Source: Streptomyces sp. MMBL 11-1
GTDB lineage: Bacteria; Actinomycetota; Actinomycetes; Streptomycetales; Streptomycetaceae
Assembly: GCF_028622875.1 (NCBI RefSeq)
Contig: NZ_CP117709.1
Coordinates: 3,348,001 to 3,412,000, forward strand
Direction of reading: 5' to 3'
DNA: 64,000 bases
Shown here one piece after another: positions 26,739 to 34,397 of this stretch. The notes beneath the pieces are model-generated. The model made no database searches. It was not told where the DNA came from and saw only the letters and a list, made by a program, of their open reading frames with translations. Positions within the stretch are counted from its first letter, which is position 1; every line of letters begins with the position of its first letter. A program made the position numbers and the translations under genes.

Positions 26739-27203
26739 GCCGTGGCCCGGAAGGGCAGAAATCCTCCGCTCCGGGAACGCCTCGGGGGCATCGTTCGTCC
26801 CAGTGAGGGGAGAAGGCGCAGGTCGAGGCGGAGAGCGAGCCGGGCAGGCCCGGGGGGAATCATGACGAAGCAGCCCTGCGGGGGCGATATGTGACGCGGC
26901 AGGTGCCGTCGGCCTCTGTTGCTTTACGGGGCGACATGGCACGATCGCGACGTTGCCGAAAAGTTACTGACGGTAAGTCAGATGCACGGTATCCGCATTC
27001 TGTTGCTTCCCGGATGCACGGCATTCCTGGCCTTCGTCACCTCTATTGCTTTCATCATCTTCGCCACCTTCGCCGTCTTCGCCACCTTCGCCGTCTTCGT
27101 CACCTTCGCCGTCTTCATCATCCTCATCGCCTTCATCGCCTTCATCAACTTTGCCGCCTTCGTCCGGAGGCGGGCCCGGAGTAACCACCCGGAGGGGGAG
27201 CTC
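26739..27203 (+). other. 465-nt upstream region of the NlpC/P60 gene
   Basis: No independent gene is certain. A frame open from ATG 26982 (or 26919) runs without a stop into the NlpC/P60 start and encodes a hydrophobic stretch from a TTCGCC-type repeat. Positions about 26790-26900 are G-rich with several potential stems (GCCGGGCAGGCCCGG). Streptomyces cell-wall-hydrolase genes often have long structured leaders, including c-di-AMP (ydaO) riboswitches. I could not confirm that fold by eye. Confidence 0.4.
27060..27170 (+). repeat. TTCGCC/ATCGCC simple-sequence repeat encoding hydrophobic FATFAV iterations
   Basis: A run of hexanucleotide-like units (TTCGCCACCTTCGCCGTC and variants) in a frame contiguous with the downstream hydrolase. 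The translation reads FATFAVFATFAVFVTFAVF and then FIILIAFIAF. Codon phase is maintained over about 110 bp. Confidence 0.7.
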
Positions 27204-28286
27204 GTGAACCGACGCCACTGCGCCACTGCCGCCATCACGCTGGTCTGTGCGCTGGCCCTGCTGACGTCCACGGGACAGGCCGTGGCCGCCCCGGTGCCGG
27301 AGCCTTCGCCCGCCCCGTCCTCCTCCACCGGCTCGCCGCCGCGCTACTCCAACGCGGACCTGGAAAAGGTCCGCGAGCAGATCGACACGCTGTACCGGAA
27401 GGCGGGTGCGGCGACGGACGCGTACAACCTCGCCGAGGAGCAGACGAAGAAGCAGTCCGGCGAGATCGTGAAGCTGGCCAAGGCGATCGTCGACGGCCAG
27501 GCGAGCATCGCCGCCCTGAAGGACCGGGCCGGGGCCCAGGCCCGCGAGCAGTACCGCAACGGCGGCCTGCCGCCCGGCGCGCAGCTGGCCCTGAGCAACG
27601 ACCCGAAGCTCTTCCTGGACGGGCTCAACAAGGTCCGCCAGAGCCAGCAGGCCTCCAAGTCGCTCATGACCGAGCTGACCCAGACGCAGGAGGACCTGGA
27701 GACGTACACCCAGGACGCCAGCGCGAACTGGGAGAAGCTGGAGACGATCCGGGTCAAGCAGGCCAAGGCCAAGAAGAAGATCAACGCCCAGATCAAGGCG
27801 GCGGAGAAGCTCGAATCGCAGCTGGAGGAGAAGGAGCGCGACCGGCTCCGCCAGCTGGAGCGGAACGCCGCCGACAAGGCGCAGACCGCCTGGCTCTCCT
27901 CCGGCACCGTCAAGGACGTCAGCGGCGAGGCGAGCGAGAGCGGAGCGGTGGCGGTGGCCTTCGCGACGGCCCAGATAGGCAAGCCTTACGTCTGGGGAGC
28001 CGAGGGCCCCGGTTCGTACGACTGCTCCGGGCTGACCTCGCAGGCGTGGCTGGCGGCGAAGCGCCCGATCCCGCGCACCTCGCAGGAGCAGTGGCGGCTG
28101 CTGCCGCGCATCGACATCCGGGACATGCGCCCCGGCGACCTGATCATTTACCACGCCGACGCCAGCCATGTCGGGATGTACGTCGGCGACGGCTCGATCG
28201 TCCACGCGCCGCGCCCCGGCCGTAACGTCACGCTGGCGGGCGCGGGCACGATGAAGATCCTCGGCGTGGTCCGCCCGGACAAGTAG
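27204..28286 (+). CDS. Secreted NlpC/P60 cell-wall endopeptidase
   Basis: A 360-residue exported peptidoglycan hydrolase that cleaves stem peptides (gamma-D-Glu/mDAP type in this family). Signal peptide MNRRHCATAAITLVCALALL ends near VAA-AP. A long coiled-coil (about residues 50-235, many KxxE/Q heptads such as LESQLEEKERDRLRQLERNA) precedes the C-terminal NlpC/P60 domain. The catalytic Cys is in GSYDCSGLTSQ, the His in ASHVGMYVGDGSIVHA. This is the RipA-like layout in which the coiled coil holds the enzyme inactive or recruits it. GTG 27204 has GGAGGGGGAG 3 nt upstream. Upstream in-frame sequence could add a hydrophobic extension. Confidence 0.9.
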   Translation: MNRRHCATAAITLVCALALLTSTGQAVAAPVPEPSPAPSSSTGSPPRYSNADLEKVREQIDTLYRKAGAATDAYNLAEEQTKKQSGEIVKLAKAIVDGQASIAALKDRAGAQAREQYRNGGLPPGAQLALSNDPKLFLDGLNKVRQSQQASKSLMTELTQTQEDLETYTQDASANWEKLETIRVKQAKAKKKINAQIKAAEKLESQLEEKERDRLRQLERNAADKAQTAWLSSGTVKDVSGEASESGAVAVAFATAQIGKPYVWGAEGPGSYDCSGLTSQAWLAAKRPIPRTSQEQWRLLPRIDIRDMRPGDLIIYHADASHVGMYVGDGSIVHAPRPGRNVTLAGAGTMKILGVVRPDK

Positions 28287-28300
28287 GGCCGACCGCGCAC

Positions 28301-28505
28301 GCGGGGCCGGGGCGTGTGTGCGGGACCGGGGCGTGTGCGGAGGGCCGGGGCGCGTACGGAGGACTGGGGCGCGTACGGAGGGCCGGGGCGCGTACGCAGG
28401 ACCGACCGCGTACGCGGAACCGGGGCGCGTACGCGGGACCGAGGCACGTGCGCAGGACCGGACCGCTACGCAGGCCCGGGGCGCGTCGTAGGCAGGACCG
28501 GGGCG
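28301..28505. repeat. About ten imperfect 18-20-bp tandem repeats
   Basis: Units of the form GGGCCGGGGCGCGTACGGAG with drift (GGACCGGGGCGCGTACGCG, GGACTGGGGCGCGTACG). They begin 15 bp after the NlpC/P60 stop. The rest of the gap to 28794 (508 bp in total) holds the promoter of the phosphatase gene and nothing else I can identify. Confidence 0.85.
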
Positions 28506-28794
28506 GCCCGGGCGGCGGGGACGCGACCCTGCGGCCCCGTGAGCGGGGCCACGTGACCGGGGCCACGCCCCCACTCGTGGGCGCGTGATGTTTGTCATGT
28601 GCGCTTCCCCGCCGTCAGGGTGGCCCGTCGCGCCGGATCCGTGCCGGGACGCGGCTTATGGCGGCACACACGGCGGGGGCCGGCCCCGTTGCGCCATTCC
28701 GTTCCCCCGTCGCGGACCGCTATCGTCCCCGACTGGCGGATCGTCGATCGTCGACCCGCCGCGCCCTCGGGGGGAGGGAAGGAAACTCGAACCG

Positions 28795-30246
28795 ATGCCC
28801 GTACCCGTACCTCAGCAGCGATCCGTTCCCGCTGCGGAGACCTCGCACAGCGACCTCACCCTGCTGGTGATCGAGGACGACCCGGCGGGCACCACCATCA
28901 CCGTCCCCGAACTCTCGGCAGCCGCCGGGACCCGGGTCCGTGTCCGTACCGCCCGCAACCTCACCGAGGCCGCGCGGCTGCTCACCGACGACGTCGACTG
29001 CATCCTGCTGGACCTGGCGCTGCCCCTCACGGGCGGCGGGACCGGCCCCGGCACGCCCCCCGTCGGCACAGGGACGGCCGACGCCGGGACGTCCGGCCAC
29101 GGGATGTCCACCACCGGCGCGGCCGGCCGCGGTTCCCTGCCCGAGCCCGTCTCCGGGCGGGCCGACGAGCTGGCGGCCCTCACCCACGTACTCCGCATCG
29201 CACCGCTGCACGCGGTCCTCGCGCTGACCGCGCAGGACGACACGGAGCTGGCGGCCGAGGCGGTCCGGGTCGGGGCGCAGGACTACCTCTTCCGGGGCGA
29301 GCTGGACGCGCGCGTCCTCAGCCGCGCCATCCGGTATGCCGTGGAGCGCAAGCGCGCCGACATCGCCCAGCACCAGCTGACCGAGTCCCGGCTGCGCGCC
29401 CAGGAGAACGCGCGCCTGGAACGCGGCCTGCTCCCCACCCCGCTGCTGGACGGCTCCGGCCTGAGCTTCGCCGCCCGCTACCGCCCCGGCCGCAGCCGTG
29501 CCCTCCTCGGCGGCGACTTCTACGACGTCGTCCGCACCCCGGACGGCACGGTGCACGCGATGATCGGCGACGTCTGCGGGCACGGCCCGGACGAGGCGGC
29601 GCTCGGTGTCGAGCTGCGGATCGCCTGGCGGGCGCTGACCCTGGCCGGGCTGTGCGGGGACGAGCTGCTCTCCACGCTCCAGCAGGTGCTGGAGCACGAA
29701 CGCCAGAGCGAGGAGATCTTCGCGACGCTCTGCACGGTGGACATCACGCCCGACGGGCGACGGGCCGGCCTCTGCCTGGCCGGGCATCCCGCACCGCTGC
29801 TCGCCCGCCACGGCCTGCCCGCCCGGCTGCTCCCGTACGAGGACGGCGGCCCGGCGCTGGGGCTGCTGCCGCGGGCCCGGTGGCCGCGCCGTCAGGTCGA
29901 GCTGGGCGGCGCCTGGAGCCTGATGCTGTACACGGACGGGCTCATCGAGGGGCGCGTGGGGACCGGCGGCAGCGAGCGGCTCGGCCAGGACGGCATGGTC
30001 GCGATGGTCAACAGCCGGCTGGAACAGGGGCTGGCGGGCGAGGAGCTGCTGGAGGCGGCGGTCGCCGAGGTGCGGGAGCTGAACGGCGGCGAACTGACCG
30101 ACGACGTGGCGGTCCTGCTGCTGGGCCGCGATCCGGAGCGGATACGACGATGGGGCGGCAGCGCACCGCGCTCCCACCCCGCGTCCGTCGGCCGGCCGCC
30201 GTGCCCGCCCCCGAGGGCGGCGAGGGCTCAGCGCCCGCCGTTGTAG
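28795..30246 (+). CDS. Response-regulator-like receiver fused to PP2C/SpoIIE phosphatase
   Basis: A 483-residue cytoplasmic signalling protein. The N-terminal receiver (about residues 22-165) has the acidic pair in LLVIEDDPAG and the acceptor D in CILLDLALPL. It is interrupted by a Gly/Thr-rich insertion (about 82-120) before AVLALTAQDD. A helical linker (DIAQHQLTESRLRAQENARL) leads to the PP2C SpoIIE domain (about 215-440). The metal ligands are visible in GGDFYDV, IGDVCGHGPDEA and the late LTDDVAVLLLG. The family dephosphorylates anti-anti-sigma factors, so partner switching is likely. ATG 28795 with GGAAGGAAA upstream. It overlaps the convergent DUF2516 gene by 19 bp. Confidence 0.9.
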   Translation: MPVPVPQQRSVPAAETSHSDLTLLVIEDDPAGTTITVPELSAAAGTRVRVRTARNLTEAARLLTDDVDCILLDLALPLTGGGTGPGTPPVGTGTADAGTSGHGMSTTGAAGRGSLPEPVSGRADELAALTHVLRIAPLHAVLALTAQDDTELAAEAVRVGAQDYLFRGELDARVLSRAIRYAVERKRADIAQHQLTESRLRAQENARLERGLLPTPLLDGSGLSFAARYRPGRSRALLGGDFYDVVRTPDGTVHAMIGDVCGHGPDEAALGVELRIAWRALTLAGLCGDELLSTLQQVLEHERQSEEIFATLCTVDITPDGRRAGLCLAGHPAPLLARHGLPARLLPYEDGGPALGLLPRARWPRRQVELGGAWSLMLYTDGLIEGRVGTGGSERLGQDGMVAMVNSRLEQGLAGEELLEAAVAEVRELNGGELTDDVAVLLLGRDPERIRRWGGSAPRSHPASVGRPPCPPPRAARAQRPPL

Positions 30247-30563
30247 GGACCGTACGGGCCGTCGCTGCTGGAGCCGCCGCTGCGGCCACCGCCGCCGGAG
30301 ACCGCCTTGAGCGCGGGACGCACGTCGACCATGAACACGATCGACGCGACCACGCCCGCGAGCTGCAGGAACAGCATCGGGATGAGCAGGTTCACGGCGA
30401 CGGCGACGCCGAGGATCACCAGCCAGAAGGACTTCTTCTTCTTGTCGGCGGCACGGTAGGCGTCCTCACGGGCGGTCGCCGCGAAGACGAACGCGACCAC
30501 GGCCAGCACCAGCATCGCCAGGTAGAGCAGCTGGAGGAGCGAGCCGAACGCTGAGAGCAACAT
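30228..30563 (-). CDS. DUF2516 small membrane protein
   Basis: A 111-residue protein. One or two N-terminal helices (LLQLLYLAMLVLAVVAFVFA) are followed by a basic AYRAADKKKKSFW turn, then helices LVILGVAVAVNLLIP and LQLAGVVASIVFMVDVRPAL, and a Gly/Ser-rich tail. The pattern matches DUF2516, conserved in actinomycetes beside HbhA-like genes. Function unknown. Start ATG 30563. Its 3' end overlaps the end of the phosphatase gene on the other strand. Confidence 0.88.
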   Translation of the reverse strand: MLLSAFGSLLQLLYLAMLVLAVVAFVFAATAREDAYRAADKKKKSFWLVILGVAVAVNLLIPMLFLQLAGVVASIVFMVDVRPALKAVSGGGGRSGGSSSDGPYGPYNGGR

Positions 30564-30718
30564 GGTGTGTACCGCCTAGTAAGTGGAGGAGCGCCCTGCG
30601 GCCGGAAGGGCCAAGGTACCGGGACAACGAGCCGGCCACCCGTAAAGGTGCCCGCCCCGCGTCCCGGTCACGCGTCCCGCGTACCTCGGCCGGGAAGAAC
30701 CCGTGGAACCCGTGGGGG

Positions 30719-31435
30719 TCACTTGTCGGCGGGCGGCGGGGTCTTCCTGGCCGCGGGCTTGCGCGGCGCGGGGGTCTTCTTCGCGGGCGCGGCCTTGGCA
30801 TCGGCGGACTTCACCGGGGCGACGGGCTTGGCCTCGGCGGGAGCGGACTTCGACGCGGCGGGAGAGGCCTTCGTGGCGGCGGGCTTGGCGGCGGGCGCGG
30901 CCTTGGCCTCGGTCTTCGGCTCCGCGGTCTTGGGCTCCGCGGTCTTGGGCTCCGTGGTCTTGGGCTCCGTGGTCTTGGGCTCCGCCTCGATGACGGTGGC
31001 GATCTCGACGATCTCCTCCGCCGTCTCGCCGCGCCAGGTCCGTACGGTCTGCTCGCCGTGCTCGGCGACCTTCTCGTACGTCTCCCGGGCCCTGATCGCG
31101 TACTCGGCGGCGACGCCCACACTGCGGAGCGCCAGGTCCTGAGCGGTCTCGCCCAGCTTCTTCAGGTCGGCGGCGTCGAACGAGCCGAACACCTCGGTGA
31201 CCTTCGCCTGCACGGTGGCCTGGGCCTCCTTGGCCTGCGTGGTCACCTTCTCCTGCACGGCCTTGGGGTCGGTGTTGCGTACGGCGTCGATCCGCTCGGG
31301 CGCCTCGGCCCGCAGCTGCTCGATCAGCGCCGGGACCTTGCGCGCCTGCTGCACGGCCAGGTCGGCCGTGCCGGCGGCGAAGTAGAGGGGGGTGGGGTCG
31401 GTGAGGGTCTTGCGCAGGTCATCGGTGATGGCCAT
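30719..31435 (-). CDS. HbhA-like helical protein with Lys/Pro/Ala tail
   Basis: A 238-residue protein resembling mycobacterial heparin-binding haemagglutinin in layout. The N-terminal helix is MAITDDLRKTLTDPTPLYFA, and a long coiled-coil reaches to about residue 145. An EPKTT/EPKTA pentapeptide repeat (five copies at about 152-176) comes next. A Lys/Pro/Ala tail, typical of HbhA and nucleoid-associated proteins, ends the protein. In mycobacteria HbhA is surface-exposed and lipid-binding; in Streptomyces the role is unknown and no signal peptide is seen. Start ATG 31435, 35 bp after the XRE regulator gene on the same strand, so probably one operon. Confidence 0.82.
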   Translation of the reverse strand: MAITDDLRKTLTDPTPLYFAAGTADLAVQQARKVPALIEQLRAEAPERIDAVRNTDPKAVQEKVTTQAKEAQATVQAKVTEVFGSFDAADLKKLGETAQDLALRSVGVAAEYAIRARETYEKVAEHGEQTVRTWRGETAEEIVEIATVIEAEPKTTEPKTTEPKTAEPKTAEPKTEAKAAPAAKPAATKASPAASKSAPAEAKPVAPVKSADAKAAPAKKTPAPRKPAARKTPPPADK

Positions 31436-31470
31436 GACTGTGGTCCTCCCGGATCATCAGAACCAGCTGT

Positions 31471-31938
31471 TCAGCTGTGAGGGTCTTGGTCGTCGGTGGC
31501 GCCCGCACCGGCGTCGTCGCCGTTACGGGGCCCGGCATCGCCGCCCGTGCCGGCGCCGGCATCCGTTTTCCCGTCCGCGTCGGGGCCGGGGACGAATCCG
31601 TTCTCGCGGCGGAAGGAGTCGTAGATCTGCAGCAGCACGTTCTTCTGCCGCTCGTTGATCGACGGATCGGCCAGAATGACCGCCCGCGTCTCCAGCTCCT
31701 CCCGCTCCCGCTCGTCGAGGATCCCCGCACGGACGTACAGGGTCTCGGCCGAGATCCGCAGCGCCTTGGCGACCTGCTGGAGCACGTCCGCACTGGGCTT
31801 GCGCAGACCGCGCTCGATCTGACTGAGATACGGGTTCGACACCCCGGTCGCATCGGCGAGCTGCCGCAGCGAGAGCTGCGCCGCACGGCGCTGTTCCCGC
31901 AGGTACTCACCGAGATTGCCGACGTTGAGTGATGCCAT
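31471..31938 (-). CDS. XRE-family helix-turn-helix regulator
   Basis: A 155-residue DNA-binding protein. The Cro/C1-type HTH is at residues 8-65 (LGEYLREQRRAAQLSLRQLA, ATGVSNPYLSQIERGLRKPS). A second small helical domain (ISAETLYVRAGILDEREREE, then INERQKNVLLQIYDSFRREN) follows, and the tail is Gly/Asp-rich and disordered. Start ATG 31938. CACTAT at 31950-31945 ends 6 nt before it (leaderless type), with TTGCAA as -35. A 28-bp palindrome covers the -35, pointing to autorepression. The HbhA-like gene follows in the operon and is a likely target. Confidence 0.88.
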   Translation of the reverse strand: MASLNVGNLGEYLREQRRAAQLSLRQLADATGVSNPYLSQIERGLRKPSADVLQQVAKALRISAETLYVRAGILDEREREELETRAVILADPSINERQKNVLLQIYDSFRRENGFVPGPDADGKTDAGAGTGGDAGPRNGDDAGAGATDDQDPHS

Positions 31939-31944
31939 GACCCG

Positions 31945-31992
31945 ATAGTGCAACACCCTTGCTAACTTTTGCAAGCACATGCTTGCAAAAGT
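31945..31992 (-). promoter_or_regulatory. Promoter and 28-bp palindromic operator of the XRE gene
   Basis: ACTTTTGCAAGCA (31965-31977) and TGCTTGCAAAAGT (31980-31992) are perfect 13-bp arms around CA. On the minus strand, TTGCAA (31974-31969), 18 nt, then CACTAT (31950-31945) form a plausible promoter whose -35 is inside the palindrome. The best candidate ligand is the XRE protein itself. Confidence 0.8.
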
Positions 31993-32212
31993 GTCGCGCG
32001 CCACTGCCGGAGCAGAAGGGTCCTCGGCTACGGGGGCTGTTCGGTCTCTGCCGACCTGTGCATGCCCGCTGTGGACGGCGGGCTGCACGCCGGTCGTCTC
32101 GGTGATCTTGGCGAAGGCGGCGAACGCCGTGCGCGACGGCGCGACAGCGTGGAGATGTACGCGCGCGGCGCGCTCGTCGCGGATCTCGTCAGCGAGGAAG
32201 TCGACCCTCGGA

Positions 32213-32236
32213 TTCGCGTGATGCGCATCACGCGAA
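32213..32236. promoter_or_regulatory. Perfect 24-bp palindrome upstream of the sigma-like gene
   Basis: Arms of 12 bp (TTCGCGTGATGC and complement) meet with no spacer, about 95 bp before the sigma-like gene. It looks like a dimeric regulator site. The region 31993-32331 otherwise contains no gene I can support. Confidence 0.7.
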
Positions 32237-32286
32237 CACTCGGAGGGGCCAGGCACCTGAAGGTGATGTTAGAGCGCTCTGGTGTC

Positions 32287-32307
32287 CCTCTGCCCCTCGG
32301 GCAGAGG
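32287..32307 (+). promoter_or_regulatory. Nine-bp stem, three-base loop hairpin in the sigma-like gene leader
   Basis: CCTCTGCCC-CTC-GGGCAGAGG, perfect, ends 24 nt before the GTG at 32332. It could be a short terminator or a translational control structure. Confidence 0.6.
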
Positions 32308-32331
32308 TCTCGATCGTGAAGGACAACCGCA

Positions 32332-32961
32332 GTGAGCAAACCCAAGCGCTGGCGAAAGGCTGACCAGGAGCCGCACACCCTGGGTGAGCCCTCGGCCTCG
32401 CTGTCCCCGCTGGCTCAGGAGCAGTGGGAGGAAGTCAGGCGTAACGAGAAGTCCCTCCGCCGGTACACCCGCGCGTGGGCTACGGCCGAACACGAGACCG
32501 GGGTCTTCGTGAAAGCCGAGGAGAGCCTGCACAGGAAGCTGGAGAACAGCGGTCCCGTCGAGGGCAGCGTGCTCGCCTATATGAAGACGATCTGCAAGCG
32601 CGAGGCGGGCCAGCACCGCAAGAAGATCGCGGAGCAGCACAAGCGCGCGCTCCTCGTCGGGGACGACACCTACCTCTTGGACACCGAGGACTCGGCCACC
32701 GCCGAGGACATCGTGGTGCTGAAGGAGATCCGGGAGTCGCTGAACAAGAAGCTGCCGCTCCTCAGAAAGGTGCTCAGCGACCAGCAGTACGTGGTCTTCC
32801 TGCTCGCCGAGGCCGAAGGCATGAACTCCGTCGAGATCAGCGAGGCGTTGGACGGCACGGTGTCGCCGGGCGCGGTCCGCCAGTCGTTGAAGGCGGCCCG
32901 GGACAAGCTGAAGCGCCCCGCGATCCGGGCGCGTCTGGGGGTGTCGCCCCTGGCGGAGTAA
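32332..32961 (+). CDS. Sigma-70-like regulatory protein
   Basis: A 209-residue protein (MSKPKRWRKADQEPHTLGEP). It has a sigma-region-2-like helical part (about 45-110, VEGSVLAYMKTICKREAGQH) and a region-4-like HTH near the C-terminus (LLRKVLSDQQYVVFLLAEAE, then SVEISEALDGTVSPGAVRQSLKAARDKL). The -10 recognition residues are not obvious, so it may be a divergent ECF-like sigma factor or a sigma-like DNA-binding protein. GTG start with AAGGAC upstream. The nearby small membrane proteins suggest an accessory group. No anti-sigma factor recognised. Confidence 0.7.
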   Translation: MSKPKRWRKADQEPHTLGEPSASLSPLAQEQWEEVRRNEKSLRRYTRAWATAEHETGVFVKAEESLHRKLENSGPVEGSVLAYMKTICKREAGQHRKKIAEQHKRALLVGDDTYLLDTEDSATAEDIVVLKEIRESLNKKLPLLRKVLSDQQYVVFLLAEAEGMNSVEISEALDGTVSPGAVRQSLKAARDKLKRPAIRARLGVSPLAE

Positions 32962-33059
32962 CCGTTCCCTCGGGTGCACGGGACGGTCAGCCGGCCGACG
33001 TTCCGCGCACACCGAGGGTGGGTTGCTTCACCCGCCGCTCGTGAAGGAGAGAACGAGAG

Positions 33060-33296
33060 ATGGAAATGACGAAACGCCGCCCCAGGGCGAGCTTCACGCT
33101 ATGGGTCGGATCACATGTGGCCCTCGCCTGGGCCAGGGTCGTGCACCTGATCGACCGAGTCCTGCTGTTCTTGACGCCGACGCCGACGCCGACGCCGCGG
33201 AAGCGGCCGGAGCGTCACTCAGTGATGACCTTGGTCGCGCTCACGGCACTGTTCACCTCGCGGGGGACGCCGGAGGCGGCACACAGGAACAGCTGA
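33060..33296 (+). CDS. Small hypothetical protein with one hydrophobic segment
   Basis: A 78-residue protein (MEMTKRRPRASFTLWVGSHV) with a hydrophobic helix at about residues 14-40, a Thr-Pro repeat (LTPTPTPTPRKR) and a polar tail. AAGGAGAG lies 8 nt before the ATG, which supports a real gene. No family recognised. It sits 98 bp after the sigma-like gene and is followed by a terminator, so it may belong to that transcript. Confidence 0.5.
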   Translation: MEMTKRRPRASFTLWVGSHVALAWARVVHLIDRVLLFLTPTPTPTPRKRPERHSVMTLVALTALFTSRGTPEAAHRNS

Positions 33297-33306
33297 GCCG
33301 CTGAAT

Positions 33307-33345
33307 CGGGCCGGGGTTCTCCTCACACGGGAGGGCCCCGGCCCG
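33307..33345 (+). terminator. Hairpin after the sigma-like / small-protein genes
   Basis: CGGGCCGGGG (33307-33316) pairs perfectly with CCCCGGCCCG (33336-33345), 10 bp after the stop of the 78-residue gene. Confidence 0.8.
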
Positions 33346-33449
33346 CTGATGTATGTGCCGGCACGCAACGTGCGGGGCCGGGCTCGTGGTGGGCCCGGGT
33401 AGAGGGGCCGCTCGGGTAGCGGGCGCCCTGGACTGAGGGGCCAGTACCA

Positions 33450-33713
33450 GTGCACGTCACGTTCGACTTCGGCACCGTCGTTTGGACGGTCATGGGGACG
33501 CTCGCCGGGTTCATCGTCTTCCAGTGGACCCGGCCGGCCGTCTCCACCACGCCGACGGCTCAGCCCGCGGGTATGACCAGGGGCGAGCGGCTGGTCCTTG
33601 CGCTCACCGCGGCCATGGCGGTCATCACGATCGGCAGCTACCTTACGGGCGGCGTCGAGAAGGTCGAGATCGACAGGCCCAAGCCGTCGGTCAGCGTGAC
33701 CACCCGGGTCTGA
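33450..33713 (+). CDS. Small two-helix membrane protein
   Basis: An 87-residue protein starting at GTG 33450 (MHVTFDFGTVVWTVMGTLAG). Two predicted transmembrane helices lie at about 9-25 and 46-66, joined by a Pro/Thr loop, with a polar C-terminus VEKVEIDRPKPSVSVTTRV. Ribosome site is weak (GAGGGG 12 nt upstream). No family known. Could pair functionally with the neighbouring small protein, but this is a guess. Confidence 0.5.
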   Translation: MHVTFDFGTVVWTVMGTLAGFIVFQWTRPAVSTTPTAQPAGMTRGERLVLALTAAMAVITIGSYLTGGVEKVEIDRPKPSVSVTTRV

Positions 33714-33926
33714 GGAGGCGCTGGCCCGCGAGTTGGACCGTTTCCGCCCCCCCCTTGCTTCCTATGGATTCAGGGCAGCCAAGGGGTTGGTAAGACGATC
33801 GGCCCAGAAGCAGTGCCGACGGCGGCGAGCAGCCCAAAGTCCGGGGCCCCGTGCCAAATCCACGTGCGTATGAGCTGGTTCGCATTCCTATACTGGTGCG
33901 AGCTCATGGAGGGGGAGGTGGAGACG

Positions 33927-34397
33927 GTGAAGCTTGCTGAGGCACTGGCGGAGCGCGCGGAAGCGACGCGCCGTGCGGAACAGTTGCGAGCGCGCGTCGT
34001 CAGCAGTGCGCGGTACCAGGAGGGGGAGACGCCCGCCGAGGATGCCGCCCAGTTGCTGGCCGAGGCCGGTGAGGTGCTGAGCGCTCTGGAAACGTTGATC
34101 CGGCGGATCAACCGGACCAATGCCACCGTGGAGATGGGTTCGGACGGCACGCTCACCGATGCCCTCGCGCGCCGGGATGTCCTGCGGTTGCGTCACTCCC
34201 TGGTCACCGCGGCGGCGGACGCGGCGGCGGGTAACGGCGAGCGGGGATACGGCCGGCAGCTTCGGTCCGAGCTGGTGATGCTGGCCGCGCTTCCGGTGGC
34301 GGAACTGCGCGGTCAGGCGGATGCTCTCGCGAGGGAGATCCGCGAGGTCGATACACGGATCCAGCGTACGAACTGGGAGGCGGATCTGCTGGACTGA
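33927..34397 (+). CDS. DIP1984-family protein
   Basis: A 156-residue helical, cytoplasmic protein matching the DIP1984/septicolysin-like family. It starts MKLAEALAERAEATRRAEQL (GTG), then LIRRINRTNATVEMGSDGTL, LTDALARRDVLRLRHSLVTA and DTRIQRTNWEADLLD. The family is widespread but uncharacterised. I chose GTG 33927, preceded by GGAGGGGGAGGTGGAG, because the family begins KLAEAL at this point; the longer frame from 33813 adds 38 unrelated residues. Confidence 0.85.
   Translation: MKLAEALAERAEATRRAEQLRARVVSSARYQEGETPAEDAAQLLAEAGEVLSALETLIRRINRTNATVEMGSDGTLTDALARRDVLRLRHSLVTAAADAAAGNGERGYGRQLRSELVMLAALPVAELRGQADALAREIREVDTRIQRTNWEADLLD

Noticed and set aside
31965..31992. Nur box near the XRE gene (TTGCAA half-sites)
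   Set aside because: Half-sites are spaced by 8 bp, not the 5 bp of a Nur box, and the palindrome extends beyond them as expected for an XRE dimer site.
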